Assembly (NCBI GenBank): GCA_002733495.1
Contig: NVVV01000001.1
Coordinates: 115,795 to 179,794 of the forward strand
Direction of reading: 5' to 3'
Origin: Robiginitomaculum sp.
GTDB lineage: Bacteria > Pseudomonadota > Alphaproteobacteria > Caulobacterales > Maricaulaceae
Length of the DNA stretch: 64,000 nucleotides
Positions within the stretch are counted from its first letter, which is position 1. Each line of letters begins with the position of its first letter. A program made the position numbers and the translations under genes. The notes beneath the pieces were generated by a model. The model did no database searches and had not been told where the DNA came from. It saw only the letters and a list, made by a program, of their open reading frames with translations. Positions 35,600-46,095 of this stretch are shown here, piece after piece.

Positions 35600-37801
35600 T
35601 TATTCCACCCAGTTTGGTTTAGACGTGGCCAGTTGCGCTTCTATAGCGGCACGTTGCTTAGCAATATTCTCAGCCATGCGTTTTTCGCGGGTCTTAAATG
35701 CTGGCGCATCGCGCAAAGCATCAAAGGCAGGGTTAATCAAAAACAGGGTATCGGCAAAGCCCAAATCCAAAAACTGGTCAATCCAGGCATAGGCCTGTTG
35801 CGGTTGTTGTTTGGCCATCTGCAAAACAGCCCCGGCTTGCAGGTCTGACGGCAGTGACACGTCGGACGGGTCGTCACTGCCCAGATAGGCATCCACTTTG
35901 TTGATGAGAACTTCCGCATCCGCATCGTTTTCATGGCGAAGCAGAAAGGCGACATTAGCCACCGAATATGCACTGCTGTTAATGCTGGTGGAGGTGATCT
36001 CTTGCTCCAGCCAGAATTTTCTGACGGCAGGTACGCTGAACCCTTGATAAACTGTGTTTAATTCACCCATTAAATACAAAAACACGCCCAGATTAGGGTC
36101 CTCAGGCTTGTCTTGATAGAGCGCCAGTATTTTCTGATATTCCCCACGCAGCAAATATATGAACGATCGGTTGAAATCTAATTTGACAATTTTTTCTGCC
36201 CTTTCCAGCATGCCAAGCTGAATATATATCGAAGCAAGAATTTCCCGGCTACTATTACCTTTGGCATTCAAAGCCTGCGCATCCTTGAAAAGGCTATGCG
36301 CCCCGGCCAAATCCCCTTCCTCCAGAAGCATACGACCAAGCCCGCTTGCGCCAAAGGGACTATCCGGATTCCACCGCATATTGATTTCCATTGTTTTTCT
36401 TGCCCCGGTGCGATCCCCGAGAGCCATTTGCGTATCGCCAATATTAATCAAGATGACGGCGGAAAGCGGATCCAGCGCCCGGGCTTGTTGCAACACTTTA
36501 AGCGCCTCTTTTGGTCGTCCCGACGCAAAAAGTGCCCGGCCCTTCCTTAAGTAAGCATCGGCATAGTTGGGGTTGGCGGCGATGGCCTGATCGGCAAAGG
36601 CAATGGCCTCGTCGTATTTATTCTCATTATTGGCCAGAAGCGCAGCGGAGGTCAGGGCCTCGGCGGACTGGGGGGCCAGCTCCAGCGCACGCTTGATATT
36701 GGGTTTGGCCAGATCAAGGGATTCCTGATTATCCAGCTCCGTATACCCTGACATAAGCAAATAGGTGTCAGCCAGGCCGGAAAAAGCCGGGGCAAATTCA
36801 GGATCGAGCGCAATCACCTGTTGATAATTTTTCAAGGCCGCGCGCAGACTGTCCGGCAGACGTTTGTTCATTTGCTGCCGCGCCCGCAAATACAGCTCAT
36901 ACGCTTCCAAAGAGGCGGTGCGTGCCGAGGTCGGTTCAGCGGCAAGGGAGAGTTTTCCCTTGATCTTGTCCACAATAGCGGCGGCGATCTCGTCCTGTAT
37001 GGCAAAGATATTGTCTGCGGTTAAAGGCCGATCGTAAGTTTGCGACCACATATGTTCATCAGATTTAGTGTTGATGAGTTGTGCGGTGATACGCAAAGTG
37101 CTGCCAGCTTTGCGGATACTGCCCTCCAGAACATGGTCAACATTTAGCGCCTCGGCGATCTCACCAATACTGGCCTCGCGGCCCTTAAAGGCAAAGGCCG
37201 AGGTGCGCGACGCCACCCGCAAGCCTTTGATTCGTGCCAGCACATTCAGTAATTCCTCGGATATGCCATTGGCGAAATATTCCTGATCCTTGCCTGAGGA
37301 AAAATCCGCGAACGGCAATACGGCGATGGAAGGGTCGGCGTTTGTGGCTGTGTTCTGGTCCTTCGAGGCTCCCTTAGCCCCTTCGACAAGCTCAGGGTGA
37401 GGTTGGGAGTTAGTTGGGCTAGTTACCTCATCCTGAGCTTGTCGAAGGATGGGTGCAGGCCGCACGCCCTGCCAGATCACCAAACCAGCCACCAGCACCA
37501 GTCCAACCACAATCACAACATCCAGCGTGCGCGCAGGTTTGGCGGCAATGCTCCCCTCATCCGCTATGGCTTCGGTGCGTTTCATCCCTTCCGGCGTCAT
37601 CTCGAACGCCCAGGCCAGCAACAGCGCAATGGGAAAGCCAATGAGTAAAAAACTGACCACGATGGTGTCAAACCAAGGTGGCAGACCAAGTGCATTTTCC
37701 AGCACCCCCGCCAATTGCATCAGCACCCAGCCAACCACGGCAAAGACCCCGGCGACCCGAAAGATATTGCGGCGACGTAGTTCGGTGAAAAGCTTGTTCA
37801 T
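35600..37801 (-). CDS. Membrane-anchored TolB/FlgO-like N-domain plus TPR repeat protein
   Basis: Two N-terminal hydrophobic segments (RVAGVFAVVGWVLMQLAGVLE...), then PSIAVLPFADFSSGKDQEYFANGISEELLNVLARIKGLRVASRTSAFAFKG, then multiple TPRs. Confidence 0.8.
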   Translation of the reverse strand: MNKLFTELRRRNIFRVAGVFAVVGWVLMQLAGVLENALGLPPWFDTIVVSFLLIGFPIALLLAWAFEMTPEGMKRTEAIADEGSIAAKPARTLDVVIVVGLVLVAGLVIWQGVRPAPILRQAQDEVTSPTNSQPHPELVEGAKGASKDQNTATNADPSIAVLPFADFSSGKDQEYFANGISEELLNVLARIKGLRVASRTSAFAFKGREASIGEIAEALNVDHVLEGSIRKAGSTLRITAQLINTKSDEHMWSQTYDRPLTADNIFAIQDEIAAAIVDKIKGKLSLAAEPTSARTASLEAYELYLRARQQMNKRLPDSLRAALKNYQQVIALDPEFAPAFSGLADTYLLMSGYTELDNQESLDLAKPNIKRALELAPQSAEALTSAALLANNENKYDEAIAFADQAIAANPNYADAYLRKGRALFASGRPKEALKVLQQARALDPLSAVILINIGDTQMALGDRTGARKTMEINMRWNPDSPFGASGLGRMLLEEGDLAGAHSLFKDAQALNAKGNSSREILASIYIQLGMLERAEKIVKLDFNRSFIYLLRGEYQKILALYQDKPEDPNLGVFLYLMGELNTVYQGFSVPAVRKFWLEQEITSTSINSSAYSVANVAFLLRHENDADAEVLINKVDAYLGSDDPSDVSLPSDLQAGAVLQMAKQQPQQAYAWIDQFLDLGFADTLFLINPAFDALRDAPAFKTREKRMAENIAKQRAAIEAQLATSKPNWVE
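37380..37448. repeat. Family C full palindrome inside the TPR-protein coding sequence
   Basis: ccttcgacaagctcagggtgagg...cctcatcctgagcttgtcgaagg, encoding [24 protein letters not shown]. Confidence 0.92.
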
Positions 37802-37876
37802 TTACACTTATTCCGGCCCGGCGCACATTTGCACACGCTCTAATACCGTATAGCCCAGTCTATAAGCAAGTATCGC

Positions 37877-38224
37877 TTAATTTGCGCAAGGTAATGAAGC
37901 GGGGTTGGCCGTATTTGTTTTTGTTTTCGTATTGACCGTCAGGACTATATCGCGCGGATCAGCCATAAAGAGAACCGCATGGGCGCGTTCTTCCAGATAA
38001 TCCAGATCAAGGTTCTGATCACTCAGCAAGGCAATGCGGGTTTCATAGCTGGCGCGGCAACGCTGTAATTGTGTTAGTTTCTGGCTAAGTGCCACTTCGC
38101 GCTGCTGGTAGACAATCAGATTGCGCATGCCTTGCTCACCCGTCATGGCGTGATAAGCAAAATAGGCAATCACCCACAAAAAGATAACGACAGGCAGAAA
38201 TTGTTTAAGTCGATTCATATCCAA
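37877..38224 (-). CDS. ftsB: Septum formation initiator family protein (FtsB-like)
   Basis: 115 aa, single N-terminal TM then coiled coil, YLEERAHAVLFMADPRDIV; located between PDH genes and eno as is typical. Confidence 0.8.
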   Translation of the reverse strand: MDMNRLKQFLPVVIFLWVIAYFAYHAMTGEQGMRNLIVYQQREVALSQKLTQLQRCRASYETRIALLSDQNLDLDYLEERAHAVLFMADPRDIVLTVNTKTKTNTANPASLPCAN

Positions 38225-38343
38225 CCATTCACCGTCACGCGTTCTGCATTGTCCGGCTTTGAAAGCGCCAATTTCTTGCGCAAGAACAACAATGCGACGA
38301 AATGGTAAAAAAGCGGTTAGAGAATAAATTTTTACTGCCGAAC

Positions 38344-38376
38344 AAAAAAACCCGGACCAATTGGCCCGGGTTTTCG
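38344..38376 (-). terminator. Rho-independent terminator of the DUF2147-like gene
   Basis: Reverse strand: gaaaacccgggccaattggtccgggtttttttgtt. Confidence 0.85.
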
Positions 38377-38397
38377 TAAGAGGTTGGAATTTCGACT

Positions 38398-38802
38398 TTA
38401 ATCAGACGGTGCCCGAGACCAGGTTTCAGACCGACACATCACCTTCATCATACACCCTGACATTTTCACCGTATTGTCGTCTATAACTTTGACGTGGCCA
38501 GCATAGGTGCCACCACCGACCGGATCATACATTTTGCCTTTCCAGCGGTTATCATCAACTTTTTCCAGATCAAACAGCATGTTAACGCCGACAACCGGGC
38601 CGCCGGAATTCTTGTCCACGCCTTCGCCCGACGTCACCTTGCCGCACAATTTATCTTCACACATATAGAAATTAACGATCCAGCCTTCTGATGAACGCAC
38701 CCAGTCCCCCAGGGCCTTGTCCGCCATATCGGCCAGAGCCGGACCCGCACTTAAGGCAGAAAAGGCAAACGCCCCGGCCAGCATTACAGATTTAAGTTTC
38801 AT
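38398..38802 (-). CDS. DUF2147-like exported protein
   Basis: Signal peptide; ALGDWVRSSEGWIVNFYMCEDKLCGKVTSG...WKGKMYDPVGGGTYAGHVKV. Confidence 0.75.
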   Translation of the reverse strand: MKLKSVMLAGAFAFSALSAGPALADMADKALGDWVRSSEGWIVNFYMCEDKLCGKVTSGEGVDKNSGGPVVGVNMLFDLEKVDDNRWKGKMYDPVGGGTYAGHVKVIDDNTVKMSGCMMKVMCRSETWSRAPSD

Positions 38803-38909
38803 CGTATGTCCTCCCCGACATTATGAATAGTAAGCCCCGGTCATTGCCGGAACCATGTATGCATAGCATCTAATATTAGAAAGACCAAATATGGTTAAAA
38901 AGTCTTAAT

Positions 38910-40241
<1,332 letters not shown>

Positions 40242-40260
40242 TTATGCGTCATAGGCAAGC

Positions 40261-40304
40261 AAAAATAGCCGGGCGCCTCTGTTTGAAGCACCCGGCTATT
40301 TTAA
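40261..40304 (-). terminator. Rho-independent terminator of rpmF
   Basis: aaatagccgggcgcctctgtttgaagcacccggctatttt inverted repeat between eno and rpmF. Confidence 0.85.
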
Positions 40305-40341
40305 TTCTTTACAAAGCAGACTGTGAAAGCCGCGAAGAAGG

Positions 40342-40521
40342 CTAGTCTTTGGCGTCCAGAATTTGACGGCCACGATACATGCCGGTCTTCAGGTCAATGT
40401 GATGCGGACGGCGCAATTCGCCAGAATCTGCATCTTCGATATATGTGGCAGCGGCCAGACGGTCGTGGCTGCGGCGCATGCCACGGCGGGATTTAGTAAT
40501 TTTACTTTTGGGGACAGCCAT
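40342..40521 (-). CDS. rpmF: 50S ribosomal protein L32 (59 aa, below the ORF-track cutoff)
   Basis: Reverse-strand translation [59 protein letters not shown]. Confidence 0.97.
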   Translation of the reverse strand: MAVPKSKITKSRRGMRRSHDRLAAATYIEDADSGELRRPHHIDLKTGMYRGRQILDAKD

Positions 40522-40922
40522 TGGACCTATCCTTTACATCAATGAGAATCTCGAAGGCGAACACATGCCCACCAAGCGCGCGGACATAGCGCAAAGTACG
40601 AAATGGCACAAGCGTTTAGTGCATGGAAGGACGTCAAAAAGAGAAAACCGTGCATTTTTCCTTATTTTATGTTATACTCTGCACTGGCCGTCCCCTCTGA
40701 CGCGCAACCGCAAACAAACCCAGGAACCCAGGATTGTCGCGGCTCAGAGAAGACGGCCTATTTTTACGTTTCTCAGACCCCAATCCCCTTCTGCATAAAA
40801 TTTAAAATTATTGCTTGTCGATATGGAAATTATCGTATAACAATATTTTTTTATCGAAAATCGTGCGGATTTTGAGTTGGCATCACGGCCACCGCTGTAC
40901 GGTTAAGCAGTGGGGTTGTCAC

Positions 40923-41789
40923 GTGCTCAGTATTTCCAATATCTCAAAGTCTTTTGGCAAAATTAAAGCCATCAAGAATGTCTCTCTTGATCTTAAACCG
41001 GGCATGTTTGGCCTTTTGGGGCCAAATGGCGCGGGCAAATCAACCCTGATGCGCTCCATCGCCACCCTGATCCAACCGGACACGGGCACTATTAAATTGA
41101 ACGGCACAGACATTGCCAAAAACCCGCAAGTCATGCGTGAAACCTTGGGGTATCTGCCGCAGGATTTTGGTGTTTACCCGCGTATGAGCGCCATGGCCCT
41201 TCTTGACCACCTGGCAATCCTTAAAGGCATCAGCAATGCCAAGGAACGCCGCAAACAGGTTGAAGAATTACTGCGTGCCGTAAATTTGTGGACCATGCGC
41301 GGTGCCGCCGTGGCCACCTATTCCGGTGGCATGAAGCAACGTTTTGGCGTAGCGCAGGCGCTGCTTGGCGACCCCAAAGTGCTGATTGTTGATGAACCCA
41401 CCGCCGGTCTGGACCCTTTTGAACGTCAACGTTTTCTGGATCTTCTTAGCGAGGCCGGAGAAGACAAAACTATTATCCTCTCCACCCATATAGTCGATGA
41501 CGTGCGCGATATGTGCCCGGACATGGCCATTATGGGCGAGGGCGAGATTGTCGCGCGCGGCGCGCCCGAAGACCTGATTGCCAAAATCAAAGGAAAAGTG
41601 TGGCGAAAAAAAGTGGAAAAGGGCGATGTCGATGCCCTGAAGGAAAAATATAAAGCGCTTTCCACGCGCTTGCTTATGGGCGGAGTCATCATCAGCGTTC
41701 TGGCTGATGCCGCACCTGAATCTGGCTTTGAGGCGGACGATCCCAACCTTGAAGATGCCTATTTCGCTCACCTGTATCGCATGGTCTAG
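40923..41789 (+). CDS. ABC transporter ATP-binding protein
   Basis: Walker A GPNGAGKST, signature YSGGMKQRFGVAQALLGDPKVLIVDEPTAGLDP; GTG start chosen at 40923. Confidence 0.93.
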   Translation: MLSISNISKSFGKIKAIKNVSLDLKPGMFGLLGPNGAGKSTLMRSIATLIQPDTGTIKLNGTDIAKNPQVMRETLGYLPQDFGVYPRMSAMALLDHLAILKGISNAKERRKQVEELLRAVNLWTMRGAAVATYSGGMKQRFGVAQALLGDPKVLIVDEPTAGLDPFERQRFLDLLSEAGEDKTIILSTHIVDDVRDMCPDMAIMGEGEIVARGAPEDLIAKIKGKVWRKKVEKGDVDALKEKYKALSTRLLMGGVIISVLADAAPESGFEADDPNLEDAYFAHLYRMV

Positions 41790-41798
41790 GAGCGTATT

Positions 41799-44700
41799 AT
41801 GTTAAGTAAACTCATAGGTTTTGAGATAAAATTCCACACCCGACAAGTTGGGTTCTGGATTACCATTGCCATCATGTTCGCAATCGGCGTATTGGTCATG
41901 TCCACAGACGCCATTACCATTTCCTCTGCCACAGGTGAAAAGGTCAAGGCCAATGGGGCCATCACACTGGCCTTGCAGGTTTCTGTCCTCAGTCTGATCT
42001 CCATATTTTTTGGCGCTATCTTCGTCGTCAGTGGCGTCATGCGCGACAGCGTCTATAAGGCGCTGGAGATGGTGCATTCTACCCCCGTGACAACGCGCGA
42101 TATGACGCTTTCACGCATGATCGGTGTTTATGTCGCCACCTTTTTATGTATTTTTGGTGTCGTGCTCGGTCTTTTTGCCGGACAATTTGCCCCGTGGATT
42201 GACAAGGAAACACTGGGCCCAATTAATCCGCTATATTTTCTGCAACCGACTCTGGTTTATGTCGCCGTTAACACCCTGCTGGTCAGTGGTCTTTTCACCA
42301 TTATCGCCGCCACCACCCGCAATCGGGCGCTGGTTTATGTTAGCGCTGTCGCGCTCTTTATTTTCTATACCATGAGCGGTTTTTTTGTTGGTCAGGATGC
42401 GTCTGACTTAGTCACGTCTTTGTCAGATCCGTTTGGGTCAAATGCTTTGGCCGTCGTCACAGAGTTTTGGCCTGCCGCCGAGCAAAATACCCATATGTCG
42501 CCACTGGGCGGCTATATCGGCCTGAACCGGCTGTTGTGGGGCGGTATCGGTATTGTTCTGTTCATTGCCAGCTTCAGCCTGTTTAAACGCGGTCTTGTGA
42601 CCGGCAAGGTAAAAAAGCGCGCTGTTGAAGATGCATCGAGCCATACCGGGCGCATCGTTCTGCATCCGGTGAAAACCCGCCAGGCTCCGTTTGCCGCTTT
42701 TTGGGCACGTTTGCGTTATGAATACCTGACCACGGTCAAAAGCATTCCTTTTGTCATTCTGACGCTTCTGGCCATCGCGCTCTTTGGCCTGACGGTATAT
42801 GTGCAGATGGAGTTCCTGCCCAACCCGGCTTTACCCACCAGCCTACAAATGATCCAGACGGTGATTGGCTCTTTAGCTATCCCGCTTCTGATTATTATGG
42901 TGTTTTTTAGCGGCGAGATTATCTGGCGCGACAGCACCTCAGGCATTACCGAAATTCTGGACGCCAGCCCGGTTAAAAACTGGCCGCTCATGGCCAGCAA
43001 ATGGCTCTCTCTGATCCTGGTAACACTGACGATCATGGCCATAGGCATAGTCTTTGGCATGATTGCCCAAATGGTTCTTGGCGATGTGCCGGTGAATGCA
43101 GCGATTTATCTGAAATTCACCTTCATGACGTTTGCACCGCGTATCATCTTGTTCAGCATGCTGGTCCTGTTTATCCAGAACTTTATGCCGAACCGCGTGC
43201 TGGGCATGTTGGCTTCGGGCGCGCTGGTGATCTTTTTCTTCTTCATCATCGGCAATCTGCCATTTTCGCATCCGCTGATGGTATTTGGGGGCATGGCAAC
43301 GGGACGGCTTTCAGAAATCAATGGCTTTGCCGACCTGACCCGCTTTAAGTGGTTTGGCCTCTATTGGGGGTCTCTGGCGGCGCTCTTTGCCGTGTTGAGC
43401 ATCTGGCTATGGCGACGTGGCCTGCAAAGCAGCTTACTGATCCGTCTCAAATCGCTAGGCAAACGACTGAATGCGCCCTCTGCGCTTCTGGCAAGTGTGT
43501 TCCTGCTTACCTTTGTTGGTTCGGGCTATACGATCTACAAGGCCTTTGGCGACAATAACTTCCGCACACAAAAACAACAGGAACTGGCACAGGTTAGCTG
43601 GGAAAAACTACTTGGGGATGAGTTGAAAAAACCGCAAGCAAAAGTGCGATCAGTTGAAGCTGATATCACCCTCAACCCGTCTAAAAAGACGGCTCTGATC
43701 AAAGGGAAATACGTGATTGAAAACACGACGGGCACGCCCTTGCGCGATATTTATGTGAACATGCCCGTCGATAAGAGAGAAGACAATCGTAATCTTGTTC
43801 TTAAAGGCGCAACCGAGGTCACTGATGCTGAGAGCATCAAGGAGATCAACAGCTATAACGTGCGTATTTATCGCTTTGAGCCGCCATTATCTCCCGGCGC
43901 AAAAACGACAATGACGTTTGAAACCTTCATTCGTGCCCCCAGCCTGGGCGATAATCAGCCGATTTTGCACAATGGGACCTTTGTCAACAATCAGGCCACC
44001 ATGCCGCAGATCGGCCTGCAGGATAGCCGTCTGAGAAATCCTGACAAGCGTCGCAAATATGACCTGCCCAAGTTGGAAAAACGTGCGGATCGCACCGATG
44101 TTGCGGCGCGGCAAAGGCACTTCATCAGTTCTTCGTCTGACTATGTGGATTTCATGGCAAAAATCTGTACCGACAAGGGACAAATTCCCATTGCGCCGGG
44201 CAAAGTGATGCGCGAGTACGAAGAAAACGGCAAAGCCTGCCGGGATTACCAGACCATTAATCCAATCCTGAACTTTACGTCCTTCCTGTCAGCAGACTTT
44301 ACCGTCAAAAGGGATGTCTGGAAAAACCCCAATGGACGGGATATTCCCCTGGCGATCTATTATCACAAGCCGCACAACTATAATGTTAATTTGATGATCG
44401 AGGCGATGAAAAACGCGCTTGGAACCTATACCAAAACCTTCGGCCCGTATCAGTATAATCAGGTCCGCATTCTGGAGTTTCCCTATGGCGGGTTTGCCCA
44501 GTCCTTTGCTGGCACCATCCCGTTCTCGGAACGTATTGGCTTTGTCATGGACCCGGGTGACCCTGAAGATAATGAAAATCTGGATCTGGCAACTTATGTG
44601 GTCATGCATGAAATTGGTCACCAATGGTTCGCCCACCAGATTGTACCGGCAAACACCAAGGGCTTTAACGTGCTCTCCGAAGGGTTGACGGAAAATGCCG

Positions 44701-45437
44701 CCATGACCGCCTATGAAGCGGCACTGGGCTGGCAAAAGGCGCGCCGTGTACTGGAAGTACGCTCTATTCAGGCTTACTTGACGGCTCGTACCGCAGATCG
44801 TGATACCGAGCCGCCTCTGGCCCTGGCGGAGCAACAGCAATACCTTGATTATAACAAGGCCAGCTGGGTGTTCTGGGGTCTGAAGCAATATATGGGCAAA
44901 GAAAAAATGCAGGGTGCTATTCGTGGCTTCTTGCAGGCGTTTGGCTCCAAAGGCCCGCCCTACCCGACCACCAAGGAACTGGTTGATGCCCTGCGCGCTG
45001 CTGCTGGTCCCAAGTGGCAACAATTGATCACCGATTACTGGGATCGCATCACCTTCTGGGAGCTAAGCTATGATGGCGATGTTTCCATCAAGCGTAATGA
45101 AGCTGGTGGTTTCACCGTGAACTTCACGGCGGTAGTGGATAAGAAAATCGCCTCGGAAGAAGACGGTAAGGAAACGTCGGTCACGGAAATAGAAGGCGAG
45201 AACCTTGATGAATGGGTGGAAATTGGGTTTTATGACAAGGATCCAAAAGAAACCCTTGGTGATGAATGGATGAAGCTGGAAAGGGTGCATATTACGGGTC
45301 CTAAAACCGAGCTGTCCTTTGATCTGGATAAACGCCCTGCCTTTGTCCTTCTGGACCCACGACGTCTGTTGATCGAGCGTAATGTCAAAGACAATGTAAA
45401 AACATTGACTAAGGATAAACTTGCTTCCAAATCTTAA
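41799..45437 (+). CDS. ABC transporter permease / M1-family aminopeptidase fusion
   Basis: 1212 aa; ABC-2-type TM segments over the N-terminal half, C-terminal MHEIGHQWFAHQIVPANTKGFNVLSEGLTENAAM zinc peptidase motif; paired with the upstream ATPase. Confidence 0.9.
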   Translation: MLSKLIGFEIKFHTRQVGFWITIAIMFAIGVLVMSTDAITISSATGEKVKANGAITLALQVSVLSLISIFFGAIFVVSGVMRDSVYKALEMVHSTPVTTRDMTLSRMIGVYVATFLCIFGVVLGLFAGQFAPWIDKETLGPINPLYFLQPTLVYVAVNTLLVSGLFTIIAATTRNRALVYVSAVALFIFYTMSGFFVGQDASDLVTSLSDPFGSNALAVVTEFWPAAEQNTHMSPLGGYIGLNRLLWGGIGIVLFIASFSLFKRGLVTGKVKKRAVEDASSHTGRIVLHPVKTRQAPFAAFWARLRYEYLTTVKSIPFVILTLLAIALFGLTVYVQMEFLPNPALPTSLQMIQTVIGSLAIPLLIIMVFFSGEIIWRDSTSGITEILDASPVKNWPLMASKWLSLILVTLTIMAIGIVFGMIAQMVLGDVPVNAAIYLKFTFMTFAPRIILFSMLVLFIQNFMPNRVLGMLASGALVIFFFFIIGNLPFSHPLMVFGGMATGRLSEINGFADLTRFKWFGLYWGSLAALFAVLSIWLWRRGLQSSLLIRLKSLGKRLNAPSALLASVFLLTFVGSGYTIYKAFGDNNFRTQKQQELAQVSWEKLLGDELKKPQAKVRSVEADITLNPSKKTALIKGKYVIENTTGTPLRDIYVNMPVDKREDNRNLVLKGATEVTDAESIKEINSYNVRIYRFEPPLSPGAKTTMTFETFIRAPSLGDNQPILHNGTFVNNQATMPQIGLQDSRLRNPDKRRKYDLPKLEKRADRTDVAARQRHFISSSSDYVDFMAKICTDKGQIPIAPGKVMREYEENGKACRDYQTINPILNFTSFLSADFTVKRDVWKNPNGRDIPLAIYYHKPHNYNVNLMIEAMKNALGTYTKTFGPYQYNQVRILEFPYGGFAQSFAGTIPFSERIGFVMDPGDPEDNENLDLATYVVMHEIGHQWFAHQIVPANTKGFNVLSEGLTENAAMTAYEAALGWQKARRVLEVRSIQAYLTARTADRDTEPPLALAEQQQYLDYNKASWVFWGLKQYMGKEKMQGAIRGFLQAFGSKGPPYPTTKELVDALRAAAGPKWQQLITDYWDRITFWELSYDGDVSIKRNEAGGFTVNFTAVVDKKIASEEDGKETSVTEIEGENLDEWVEIGFYDKDPKETLGDEWMKLERVHITGPKTELSFDLDKRPAFVLLDPRRLLIERNVKDNVKTLTKDKLASKS

Positions 45438-45450
45438 GATGCCCCCTTAA

Positions 45451-45480
45451 ACTGTAAGCAGCCCAAACGGGCTGCTTACA
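45451..45480 (+). promoter_or_regulatory. Perfect 13-bp inverted repeat just upstream of tdk (terminator/attenuator-like)
   Basis: ctgtaagcagccc-aaac-gggctgcttacag, extendable with CCCCC(45442-45446)/GGGGG; no T-run. Confidence 0.7.
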
Positions 45481-45490
45481 GGGGGAGTTC

Positions 45491-46072
45491 GTGTCCAAGC
45501 TATATTTCAGTTATGCCGCCATGAATGCGGGTAAATCCACGGTCTTGTTGCAGGCCGCACACAATTACGAAGAGCGCGGCATGCAAACCTGCCTCTTCAC
45601 AGCGCGGCTGGACCAGCGCGCCGGCGAGGGCCGCATTGCCTCGCGTATCGGCATCGCCAAAAGTGCCCACACTTTTACCGAACATGATGATTTGCGCCAG
45701 ACCGTAGAGCGCCTGCACACTGAGGCCCCCTTTAGCTGTGTGCTGGTTGACGAGGCACAGTTTCTAAGCCCCGATCAGGTCTGGCAATTGGCCAGTATTG
45801 CTGATGATCTTGGCCTGCCGGTGCTGTGTTATGGCTTACGTACAGATTTTCAGGGAAAGCTATTTCCCGGCAGTGAAACCCTGCTTTCCATTGCCGATCA
45901 GTTGCGCGAGATCCGGACCATTTGCTGGTGCGGCGCCAAGGCCATTATGGTCTTGCGCCTTGATGAGCACGGTCAGCCAGTTCATGAAGGCGCACAGGTT
46001 CACATTGGCGGCAATAACCAATATATATCCCTGTGCCGAAAGCATTGGAAAACCCAGCAACTTTCACCATAA
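45491..46072 (+). CDS. tdk: Thymidine kinase
   Basis: SYAAMNAGKSTVLLQAAHNYEERGM, VLVDEAQFLSPDQVWQLASIAD, VLCYGLRTDFQGKLFPGS. Confidence 0.95.
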   Translation: MSKLYFSYAAMNAGKSTVLLQAAHNYEERGMQTCLFTARLDQRAGEGRIASRIGIAKSAHTFTEHDDLRQTVERLHTEAPFSCVLVDEAQFLSPDQVWQLASIADDLGLPVLCYGLRTDFQGKLFPGSETLLSIADQLREIRTICWCGAKAIMVLRLDEHGQPVHEGAQVHIGGNNQYISLCRKHWKTQQLSP

Positions 46073-46095
46073 CATAACCTAAAGACAGGAGCACG

